NCBI GenBank assembly: GCA_947628265.1
Contig: CANQZF010000023.1
Span: 1 to 13,247 of the forward strand
Direction of reading: 5' to 3'
Source of the DNA: an uncultured Oscillospiraceae bacterium
Lineage (GTDB): Bacteria; Bacillota; Clostridia; Oscillospirales; Oscillospiraceae
Length of the DNA stretch: 13,247 nt
Below, piece by piece: positions 1-5,754 of the stretch (positions are counted from its first letter, which is position 1; every line of letters starts with the position of its first letter). The notes under the pieces were generated by a model, which worked only from the letters and a program-made list of their open reading frames with translations, was not told the origin of the DNA and searched no databases. A program made the position numbers and the translations under genes.

Positions 1-2
1 AG

Positions 3-959
3 GACCGCACCTATGACGTGGTGACGGAGCTCACGGACGAGATGGCGGAGGCCCTGGAGGAATACCCCGTGGGCGGGGTCGCCATGTTCTGGCAGAACAT
101 CTCCGGCCCAGAGCAGATAACCCAATTTATTGCCGATTTTCAATCCGCCAGCGCCGTCCCGCTCTTCGTGGGCGTGGACGAGGAGGGCGGCTTCATCGCG
201 AGGCTCGCCAACAACGACGCTTTCCGCCTTCCGCAATACGAAAGCGCCGCAGCGGTGGGGGAGAGCGGAGAGTTCCACGACGCCGAGCTTATGGGCCGGA
301 CCATCGGAAGCTATCTTGCGCGTTACGGCTTCAACCTGGACTTCGCCCCGGTGGCGGACGTGAACACGAACCCCGACAACCCCGTCATCGGCGAGCGGGC
401 CTTCTCCGCGGACCCCGTTGTCGCCGCCAGGATGGCCTCGGCCATGGCGGAGGGCCTTCGGGCGGAGGGAATCATCCCCACCTTCAAGCACTTTCCTGGC
501 CACGGCGACACCGCCGAGGACAGCCACGCCGGCATGGCCGTAAGCTACAAGACGCGGGAGGAGATGGCGGCCTGCGAGTGGCTGCCCTTTATGGAGGCGG
601 GGCCCATGGACTTCGTGATGGTGGGGCACATCACCACGCCCAACCTCACCGAGGACGCTCTCCCGGCGACCCTCTCCCATGAGGCGGTGACCGGTATCCT
701 CCGTGAGGAACTGGGCTTTCAGGGCCTCGTTCTCACGGACTCCCTGGAGATGGGCGCCATCGTCAATGAGTACGGCTGCGGCGCTTCCGCCGTGATGGCC
801 CTAAAGGCCGGGTGCGACATCCTCCTGATGCCGGTGGACCTTCCGGAGGCCTTCGACGCGGTGCTCCGGGCGGTGGAGTCCGGGGAGATCAGCATGGAGC
901 GCCTCAATGATAGCGTCCGGCGGATCCTCGCCTTTAAATCCGCGTACCTTTGGCGCTAA
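3..959 (+). CDS. Glycoside hydrolase family 3, NagZ-like beta-N-acetylhexosaminidase (5' partial)
   Basis: The reading frame is open to the left edge (codons run back to base 3), so the N-terminus lies outside the window and the GTG at 18 is not a credible start. The protein is the single TIM-barrel domain of family 3: GVDEEGG near the start, KHFPGHGDT followed by the DSH loop (Asp codon 519, His codon 525), which in NagZ-type enzymes is the flexible acid/base loop, and LTDSLEMGA with the nucleophile Asp at codon 738. These residues are all intact, so activity on N-acetylhexosaminides such as peptidoglycan or chitin fragments is likely. The end, SVRRILAFK, matches the usual last helix of the family. 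The final residues (SAYLWR) and the stop at 957-959 fall where a phage-derived reading frame begins, so the natural C-terminus may have been replaced by a few foreign codons. A larger two-domain beta-glucosidase is unlikely, because no second domain follows. Confidence 0.88.
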   Translation, partial: DRTYDVVTELTDEMAEALEEYPVGGVAMFWQNISGPEQITQFIADFQSASAVPLFVGVDEEGGFIARLANNDAFRLPQYESAAAVGESGEFHDAELMGRTIGSYLARYGFNLDFAPVADVNTNPDNPVIGERAFSADPVVAARMASAMAEGLRAEGIIPTFKHFPGHGDTAEDSHAGMAVSYKTREEMAACEWLPFMEAGPMDFVMVGHITTPNLTEDALPATLSHEAVTGILREELGFQGLVLTDSLEMGAIVNEYGCGASAVMALKAGCDILLMPVDLPEAFDAVLRAVESGEISMERLNDSVRRILAFKSAYLWR

Positions 960-1344
960 GATGGCCTCCGAGGGCCTGGAGGAGGGGCTTCAGGAGCTTT
1001 TGGAGCCGGCCTTCAAGAGCCTCCTCCATGATGTGGAATACGACGGGAATTTTGAGGACGCCGCCTACTCCGCCCTTCTGGGCGCGGTCACGGCGGGAGT
1101 CCTTGAGGGGCCCGGTACGATAGCCTCCGGGGGCCGCTCCGACGTGGATGTGGACACCGGCAGGACCACCACAGGGCAGACCGAGGACACGCGCGCCGAG
1201 GAGCCTCAGACGGGCGCTGAGAGCGCTGTGACGGGAACCCGTTCTCAGCGAAAACACGGCTCCTGGGGGCACGGAGGCCGGTCAGGGGCAAAATGGGACG
1301 GATATTCGGCAAGAGCCGGAGAACAACGGCCAGGCGGTCATTGA
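907..1344 (+). pseudogene. Phage polyvalent protein remnant, upstream fragment (frameshifted)
   Basis: This frame overlaps the end of the GH3 gene. Its first codons (907 to about 935) are only the GH3 sequence read in another frame. From about 940 it becomes convincing protein: an amphipathic segment ASEGLEEGLQELLEPAFKSL, then EDAAYSALLGAVTAGVLEGPG. That pattern is recalled from linker/membrane-proximal parts of giant polyvalent proteins of Firmicutes phages and conjugative elements. A Ser/Thr/Glu-rich linker follows. After about codon 1237 the frame turns into Arg/Gly/His-rich nonsense (HGSWGHGGRSGAKWDGYS), while the +1-shifted frame continues sensibly (VLSENTAPGGTEAGQ...). One extra C in the CCC at 1238-1240 would explain the shift, either as a real mutation or a sequencing error. 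It has no start codon or ribosome binding site of its own, so it is a gene fragment. The phage assignment is by resemblance and was not searched. Confidence 0.6.
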
Positions 1345-1348
1345 CGAT

Positions 1349-2341
1349 ATGCTGGACCGGACCATGGGGCCCAGGGAGGAGACGGTCCGGGAGAATGTTC
1401 AGGCCCCGGAGGCCCGGAGCGTTGAGGGACGGCTTGAGGGGCAAAAAAATAGCGCCCCGGAGGGGCTTGTTCCTGTATCTGAAAAAATGCAGCAGAGTCT
1501 TTCTACTGGGAAGAATAATTTCATTGCGAGAACAGCTGCGGATATTGTCTCCTTTGTGAAAAAAATCCTTCAAAAGAGAGGCGGACCTGAGAGGCTTTAC
1601 ATGGGCTCTATACCGGATTCGACCGCTGAGCTTGTAAAGAGTTCGACCGGCCTGGATGTGACCGGATACAACGCAATCTTGCCGGGGAGCTCCGTTCAGC
1701 ACATCTTCAACCATCACGGAGACGAGCGGACAGAGGCGCAAAGGGGACAGAGGGCGGTAACGGCGGAGGATATTTCGCTGATTCCGCAAGTCTTGGCTGC
1801 CCCGGATTCGGTCACGCTTTCGGAGGAAACTGACACTAACGGGCGGAAAGTCCTGATTTTCACAAAGCAAATCGGGGACACCGTCGTCACCGCACAGGCA
1901 GTTACGGACGGAAGGCACGCACTGACGACAAGCACGTTATGGGTACAAAAAAAGAAGAGCCCACTTGTTACGACCCCCAATGCCCGGACTTCTGATCCGT
2001 CCCTGGGGTTTGACGTCCGAAACGCGCCGCCGTCAGGCTCTTCTGATACCAATGTACCACAGTCTGGCACGGATGTCAACCCCGAAACGCGGGACGACGG
2101 CCTGGGGGCGGCCAACGCGGGGTTTGCGACGCCGACGCGGGGTGAGACGGTCCCCACTCAGAACAAAACCGCGACACAGGGTGTGGGGATGTCGGAGGTG
2201 GACCGGGCGGCTTACGCTCCGGAGGGCCACGAACGCGTCACCGGAAAGATGTCCATGGAGCGGGCCGGAGGGCTTTTTTATCAGGACGCGGCGCAGCTGG
2301 CGTTCGTACGGCTCCGTAACTTTTCCCAATTTAACACTTGA
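1349..2341 (+). CDS. Phage polyvalent protein fragment with PBECR-type (barnase/EndoU/RelE-like) nuclease domain
   Basis: This 330-residue open frame continues the upstream fragment after the frameshift; the same frame is open back to 1232. ATG 1349 is simply the first ATG and lacks a convincing Shine-Dalgarno sequence. Residues about 82-203 form a compact domain: LYMGSIPDSTAELVK, a His-rich turn (QHIFNHHGDE, His118, His122, His123), TAEDISLIPQVLAAPDSV, then beta strands ending HALTTSTLW. This layout resembles the phage barnase-EndoU-colicin-RelE-like nucleases (PBECR, probably type 3) found inside phage and conjugative-element polyvalent proteins. Residues 204-290 are a low-complexity linker, and the tail stops abruptly (NFSQFNT) where the aldolase promoter begins, so further domains are missing. 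No capsid, portal or integrase gene accompanies it. It may be dead DNA or a domesticated nuclease; the domain itself has no stop or frameshift. The family name is from memory of its pattern. Confidence 0.6.
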   Translation: MLDRTMGPREETVRENVQAPEARSVEGRLEGQKNSAPEGLVPVSEKMQQSLSTGKNNFIARTAADIVSFVKKILQKRGGPERLYMGSIPDSTAELVKSSTGLDVTGYNAILPGSSVQHIFNHHGDERTEAQRGQRAVTAEDISLIPQVLAAPDSVTLSEETDTNGRKVLIFTKQIGDTVVTAQAVTDGRHALTTSTLWVQKKKSPLVTTPNARTSDPSLGFDVRNAPPSGSSDTNVPQSGTDVNPETRDDGLGAANAGFATPTRGETVPTQNKTATQGVGMSEVDRAAYAPEGHERVTGKMSMERAGGLFYQDAAQLAFVRLRNFSQFNT

Positions 2342-2365
2342 ATTGACAGGGGAGTATGGTATAAT
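2338..2365 (+). promoter_or_regulatory. Sigma-A promoter of the aldolase gene
   Basis: TTGAAT at 2338-2343 and a perfect TATAAT at 2360-2365 are 16 bases apart, and the -10 is extended by TG at 2357-2358. The expected start of transcription is near 2372, about 33 bases before the aldolase ATG. The stop codon of the phage fragment (2339-2341) lies inside the -35 hexamer, so the relic ends exactly at this promoter. A TTGACA at 2343-2348 also exists but is only 11 bases from the -10. Confidence 0.75.
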
Positions 2366-2404
2366 GAGTATGTTCCCCAAATTCATACACAGGAGTTGAA
2401 ACAT

Positions 2405-3373
2405 ATGCCTTTAGTCACTACAACGGAGATGTTTAAGAAAGCCTACGACGGCGGCTACGCCGTGGGCGCGTTCAATGTGAACAACATGGAGATCGTCCAG
2501 GGTATCACCGAGGCCGCCCGGGAGCAGCACGCCCCCCTGATCCTCCAGGTCAGTAAGGGCGCCCGGGCCTACGCCAACCACACCTACCTTGTGAAGCTGG
2601 TGGAGGCCGCTGTGATCGAGTGCCCCGACATCCCCATCGCCCTGCACCTGGACCACGGCCCGGACTTTGAGACCTGCAAGTCCTGCATCGACGGCGGCTT
2701 CACCTCCGTCATGATCGACGCCAGCTCCAAGCCCTTTGCCGAGAATATCGAGATCACCCGCAAGGTGGTGGAGTACGCCCACGACCACGGCGTCGTGGTG
2801 GAGGCCGAGCTCGGGTCCCTGGCTGGCGTGGAGGACGAGGTCAACGTCTCCGCCGAGGACTCCAGCTACACCCGCCCGGAGGAGGTGGAGGAGTTCGTCC
2901 AGAAAACCGGCTGCGACTCCCTGGCCATCGCCATCGGCACCAGCCACGGCGCTTACAAGTTCACCGCCGCCCAGTGCACCCGCAACGAGCAGGGCGTCCT
3001 TGTGCCGCCTCCGCTGCGGTTCGACATTTTGGAGGAGGTCTCCCGCCGTCTGCCCGGGTTCCCCATCGTGCTCCACGGTTCCTCCAGCGTGCCCCAGGAG
3101 TTTGTGAAGATGATCAACGAAAACGGCGGCAAGATGCCTGACGCCGTGGGTATCCCCGAGGAGCAGCTCAGAAAGGCCGCCACCCTGTCGGTGTGCAAGA
3201 TCAACATCGACTCCGACCTACGCCTTGCCATGACCGGCTCCATCCGCAAGTATTTCGCGGACCACCCGGACCACTTCGACCCCCGCCAGTACCTGACCCC
3301 CGCCCGCGCCAACATCAAGGCCATCGTCACCCACAAGCTCATCGATGTCCTTGGCTGCGCCGGAAAAGCATAA
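2405..3373 (+). CDS. fba: Class II fructose-1,6-bisphosphate aldolase
   Basis: This is a zinc-dependent aldolase that splits fructose-1,6-bisphosphate into glyceraldehyde-3-phosphate and dihydroxyacetone phosphate in glycolysis and gluconeogenesis. The 322-residue length fits the class II type B group. Motifs seen in order are GAFNVNNMEIVQGI near the N-terminus; LHLDHG with His81, the likely catalytic Asp83 and zinc-ligand His84; EAELGSLAGVEDEV; GTSHGAYKF with His181 (zinc ligand); LHGSSSVP with His224 (zinc ligand); and KINIDSDLRLA, which binds substrate phosphate in the family. ATG 2405 is chosen because AGGAG at 2391-2395 sits nine bases before it; an in-frame TTG at 2396 directly abuts that site and is unsuitable. 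The gene has its own promoter and a strong terminator, so it is probably expressed alone or with limited read-through into the next gene. All active-site motifs are intact. A tagatose-bisphosphate aldolase is the main alternative, as the family is similar. Confidence 0.95.
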   Translation: MPLVTTTEMFKKAYDGGYAVGAFNVNNMEIVQGITEAAREQHAPLILQVSKGARAYANHTYLVKLVEAAVIECPDIPIALHLDHGPDFETCKSCIDGGFTSVMIDASSKPFAENIEITRKVVEYAHDHGVVVEAELGSLAGVEDEVNVSAEDSSYTRPEEVEEFVQKTGCDSLAIAIGTSHGAYKFTAAQCTRNEQGVLVPPPLRFDILEEVSRRLPGFPIVLHGSSSVPQEFVKMINENGGKMPDAVGIPEEQLRKAATLSVCKINIDSDLRLAMTGSIRKYFADHPDHFDPRQYLTPARANIKAIVTHKLIDVLGCAGKA

Positions 3374-3384
3374 CTCAGCAGCAC

Positions 3385-3418
3385 ATGAAAGCGGCATTTA
3401 TGCCGCTTTCATTTTCAA
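3385..3418 (+). terminator. Rho-independent terminator after the aldolase gene
   Basis: A perfect 12-bp stem (3385-3396 with 3401-3412) closes a TTTA loop and is followed by a short T-rich tail (TTTTC at 3412-3416). It starts 12 bases after the aldolase stop codon. The tail is weak and no promoter is visible between it and the next ATG at 3431, so some read-through is likely. Confidence 0.75.
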
Positions 3419-3430
3419 GTAGGTGAGCGC

Positions 3431-5389
3431 ATGAGAGATAAAGACAAGGAACTCTATCCTGAATTTGACGGAGCGGATGACTACGCCCCCCAGGGCGGAT
3501 ATGACCTGGAGGACATCCTGAACGAGGACTTTTCCACGGACGGAGCGCCGTCAGAGCCGGAGGGCGACGCCGCGGAACCTCTGCCGGAGCCCTTACCGGA
3601 TACGGGGGACGCGGAGCCGGCCACCGGAAGGTCCGCTCCCCGGAAGAAAGATCCCCGGCGCAGGACAAATCCCTTGAAAGATAGGACCCCGGAGAAGGAC
3701 GAGGACGACGAGAACGACGATGAGGTCGACGACGGGGACGACTACAAGGACGACGGGGATGAGGACGGGGAGGAGCGCCCGCCCCTGAAGATCCCCAACA
3801 TCTCCGTAAAGGCCCTGGGACTCCTGGCCGTCGTCACATTGGCGGCGGTGCTCATTTGCGTCGTGGTGCGGTTTGATGTGGCCGGAGGCGCCAGAACAGC
3901 GCTGCTGGTCGCCGGTATCGCGGCGGCGTGTATCCCCATGCTCTTCATGGGCCGGGAGATCCTCCATGACCGGGACAGGATCCCCGCACCGCTCCTGATG
4001 GCGCTGGCGGTCATCCTGCTGGCGGCTTCGGGGGATATTATCGAGGCGCTGGTGGCCGCTGTATTTTACGATCTCTGTCACGCCGCCATGGAGTATTTCA
4101 CCCACCGGGAGCTGGGACTCATGGAGTCCAGGCTTCTGAAAAAAAGCGGGGAGGCGGAAAGGCCCCTTGCCCAGAGGCTCGAGGCCATCTCCCGCGAAGC
4201 CGCCTACAAACGCATAAAGCCCATCGTCAGCGCCAGAGCCCTGGAAAAGCTGGTGGTTTTCGCCATCCTTATCCTGACGGCGGTGATCTCGGTCATCGTC
4301 CCCCTGGTGGACGGCATGAGCTTCGGAAAATGGGTGGCTCGCGGGGGCGCTCTTTTGGCCGTGTGCGTGTATACCGGCGAAGCGGGGGCCCTGATGACGT
4401 TCCTCAACGCGGCGGACACCGCCGCCGAGGACGGTATCTATTTTTCCGGCTCCGCCGCCGTCACCGCCGCCACCCAGATCACCAGCGTCCTTTTCAACAA
4501 GTCCGGGACGCTGACGGACGGAAATTACCGGGTGGTCAACGTGGACCCCGTGAGGCTCTCCAATGAACAGCTTCTGTATCTGGCCGTCTGCGCCGGGGCG
4601 TGGTCCGACCACCCGCTGGCGAGGGCCATTCGGGAGTACGCCGGAATAGAGCCCGAAAAGGCCCGCTTTACCCGCCACACCGAGCGGGAGGGCTACGGGA
4701 GCATGGTCGCTCTGGAGGGCGGGCAGATCGTGGCCGCCGGAAACATCGACTTCATGGAGGAACTGGGCGTCCGGGGGGATATGTATATCCCCGGCGAGAC
4801 CTGCGTCTTTGTGGCGGTGGGGAGGACCTGCGTGGGGCGGATCGACCTTGCCGATGAGCTTAAGCCCGACGCCGTCACGGTGGTCCACGAGCTTCGCCGT
4901 CTGAAGGTGGCCAACGTGGCCCTGATGACCGGCGACAACGCCCTGAACGCCACCAACACCGGCCGCCGCCTGGGGATCGCGGAGGTCTACTCCGACTGCC
5001 GCCCCAAGGACAAGGTGGAGCGCCTTCAATATATCCTGGACAGCCAGGAGCCCGACGACCGGCTTTTGGTGGTCAGTTCCTCCGGGCGGGATAAGGAGAT
5101 CATGGAGATGGCCAATCTCAGCGCCACGCTGGGGATGGGGGACGACGTCACCGACGCCTATCCCGACATCGTCATCACCTCCGGGAAGCTCACGGACCTC
5201 ATTAGGACCATCCGCGTATCAAAGCGCGTGCGGGCGGACCTCACGGCGGGCTTCGCCGTGGCCTCCTTCGCCCGTATATTGTGCGTTGTGCTGGCCCTGG
5301 CGGGCGTCCTGGGCCTCTGGGGCGTCACCGCGCTGATGCTGGCCGTGGAGCTCGTCACCTTTCTCGTCTCCTTTGTCAGCGGAAAATAA
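3431..5389 (+). CDS. Degenerate P1B-type ATPase-like membrane protein (catalytic residues lost)
   Basis: This 652-residue protein has the fold order of a heavy-metal P-type ATPase but not its chemistry. Residues 1-119 are disordered and very acidic, with a near-continuous Asp/Glu run at about 88-116. Membrane segments lie at about 126-148, 154-174, 186-222, 273-295 and 302-325, plus two at the C-terminus (about 605-650). The phosphorylation loop reads FNKSGTLTDG, with Asn356 (codon 4496-4498) in place of the essential Asp. The metal-site motif CPC is replaced by CVYTGE (312-317). The actuator domain between membrane pairs is only about 50 residues and has no TGES. The GDGxND motif is replaced by SSSGRDKE (549-556). 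The nucleotide-domain pair HP (394-395) and TGDN (500-503) remain. A transport cycle by phosphorylation is therefore not possible as known for the family; a regulatory, scaffold or sensor role is an inference. Start ATG 3431 has AGGTGA four bases upstream. The frame is uninterrupted, so it is not simple decay. Confidence 0.8.
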   Translation: MRDKDKELYPEFDGADDYAPQGGYDLEDILNEDFSTDGAPSEPEGDAAEPLPEPLPDTGDAEPATGRSAPRKKDPRRRTNPLKDRTPEKDEDDENDDEVDDGDDYKDDGDEDGEERPPLKIPNISVKALGLLAVVTLAAVLICVVVRFDVAGGARTALLVAGIAAACIPMLFMGREILHDRDRIPAPLLMALAVILLAASGDIIEALVAAVFYDLCHAAMEYFTHRELGLMESRLLKKSGEAERPLAQRLEAISREAAYKRIKPIVSARALEKLVVFAILILTAVISVIVPLVDGMSFGKWVARGGALLAVCVYTGEAGALMTFLNAADTAAEDGIYFSGSAAVTAATQITSVLFNKSGTLTDGNYRVVNVDPVRLSNEQLLYLAVCAGAWSDHPLARAIREYAGIEPEKARFTRHTEREGYGSMVALEGGQIVAAGNIDFMEELGVRGDMYIPGETCVFVAVGRTCVGRIDLADELKPDAVTVVHELRRLKVANVALMTGDNALNATNTGRRLGIAEVYSDCRPKDKVERLQYILDSQEPDDRLLVVSSSGRDKEIMEMANLSATLGMGDDVTDAYPDIVITSGKLTDLIRTIRVSKRVRADLTAGFAVASFARILCVVLALAGVLGLWGVTALMLAVELVTFLVSFVSGK

Positions 5390-5411
5390 AATCACGCCGA
5401 AAGAACAAACA

Positions 5412-5434
5412 CGCGCCGGTTTCCCCCCGGCGCG
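5412..5434. repeat. GC-rich hairpin left of the intergenic element
   Basis: An 8-bp perfect stem CGCGCCGG / CCGGCGCG encloses a 7-base loop, 22 bases after the ATPase-like gene. It lacks a T tract on either side, so alone it is a poor terminator. Its arms match those of the terminator at 5640-5663 except for one C-to-T change, as if the two were copies on either side of the element between them. Confidence 0.65.
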
Positions 5435-5435
5435 C

Positions 5436-5638
5436 CAGACTGTCGAAAAAGCCCTGTGGGCTTTTCCGACAAGGGGAACGTGCGGGCAAATTTCTCTGAA
5501 TTTTGCGAAATTCAGAGAAATTTGCCCTGCTGTCACCCTGCGCGCGCCCCGTAGGGGCACACTTGGGCGACAAAAGGAATTTTTTCCGACGCACATGTCG
5601 CCGGAAAAAATATTGATTTTGAGTTTTTTGACAAGCTG
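5436..5638. repeat. MITE-like intergenic repeat element with stacked hairpins
   Basis: This 203-base non-coding segment begins CAGACTGTCGAAAAAG and ends with an inverted, imperfect copy of the same sequence (GTTTTTTGACAAGCTG); 13 of 19 terminal positions match. Inside are, in order, a 14-bp stem with one mismatch (5441-5454/5458-5471), a perfect 20-bp stem (5484-5527), a GCCCC-GTA-GGGGC hairpin (5546-5558) within wider TGTC/GACA arms (5531-5572), and a T6CCG/CGGA6 stem (5580-5610). Such self-complementary blocks with terminal inverted repeats are typical of miniature inverted-repeat elements dispersed between genes. No target-site duplication is evident and no reading frame of protein character exists in it. 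Copy number in the genome cannot be judged from one copy. Confidence 0.6.
5484..5527. repeat. Perfect 20-bp inverted repeat with TGCG loop
   Basis: The arm at 5484-5503 (GGGCAAATTTCTCTGAATTT) is exactly reverse-complementary to 5508-5527, with loop TGCG. It is the strongest hairpin of the window, lies in the middle of the MITE-like element, and could fold in RNA of either strand. No T tract follows, so it is not an ordinary terminator. Confidence 0.85.
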
Positions 5639-5639
5639 A

Positions 5640-5673
5640 CGTGCCGGTTTTTCGTCCGGCGCGCATTTTTTTT
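5640..5673 (+). terminator. Rho-independent terminator before the DUF2812 promoter
   Basis: The stem CGTGCCGG (5640-5647) / CCGGCGCG (5656-5663), with one G-U pair, encloses an 8-base loop and is followed by C, A and eight T residues (5666-5673). It ends three bases before the -35 box of the next promoter, insulating that operon from transcripts of the ATPase-like gene and the repeat element. Confidence 0.8.
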
Positions 5674-5675
5674 GC

Positions 5676-5704
5676 TTGACAATCTCGAATATCGAGATTA
5701 TAAT
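5676..5704 (+). promoter_or_regulatory. Consensus sigma-A promoter of the DUF2812-PadR operon
   Basis: TTGACA (5676-5681) and TATAAT (5699-5704) are both perfect and are separated by exactly 17 bases. Such a strong promoter is normally kept in check, and the whole 17-base spacer is a palindromic operator (next entry). Transcription should begin near 5711. Confidence 0.92.
5682..5698. promoter_or_regulatory. Operator 1: palindrome filling the promoter spacer
   Basis: ATCTCGA-ATA-TCGAGAT is a 7-3-7 perfect palindrome occupying all 17 bases between -35 and -10. A protein bound here would block RNA polymerase. The most likely ligand is the PadR-family protein encoded second in the operon, an inference from position and from the common autoregulation of this family. 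Confidence 0.8.
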
Positions 5705-5715
5705 GGGCCCATAAA

Positions 5716-5731
5716 CCTCGAATATCGAGAT
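5716..5731. promoter_or_regulatory. Operator 2: second copy of the palindrome in the leader
   Basis: The core CTCGAATATCGAG (5717-5729) repeats the core of operator 1 (5684-5696) exactly, 33 bases downstream, which is about three helical turns. The two sites thus lie on the same DNA face, suiting cooperative binding of two dimers. It falls just after the expected transcription start. Confidence 0.8.
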
Positions 5732-5754
5732 AAAGCTGAAAAGGAGGAGCACCT

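Noticed and set aside
1088..1918. 276-codon minus-strand frame over the phage fragment
   Set aside because: Arg/Pro/Leu-rich, no recognisable domain, and opposite to the plus-strand nuclease-like domain, which has the better protein character.
2343..2365. Perfect TTGACA paired with TATAAT before the aldolase
   Set aside because: The spacing is 11 bases, too short for sigma-A polymerase; the overlapping TTGAAT at 2338 with 16-base spacing and an extended -10 fits better.
3593..5029. 478-codon open frame on the minus strand across the ATPase-like gene
   Set aside because: It is antisense to a gene with clear P-type ATPase motifs, is His/Gly/Asp-rich without any domain pattern, and has no ribosome site. 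Long antisense frames are common in GC-rich genes.
5436..5638. CRISPR array or riboswitch in the gene-free stretch
   Set aside because: There are no regularly spaced direct repeats, and the element lies downstream of a gene's stop and ends before a separate terminator and promoter, so it is not a leader of the next operon.
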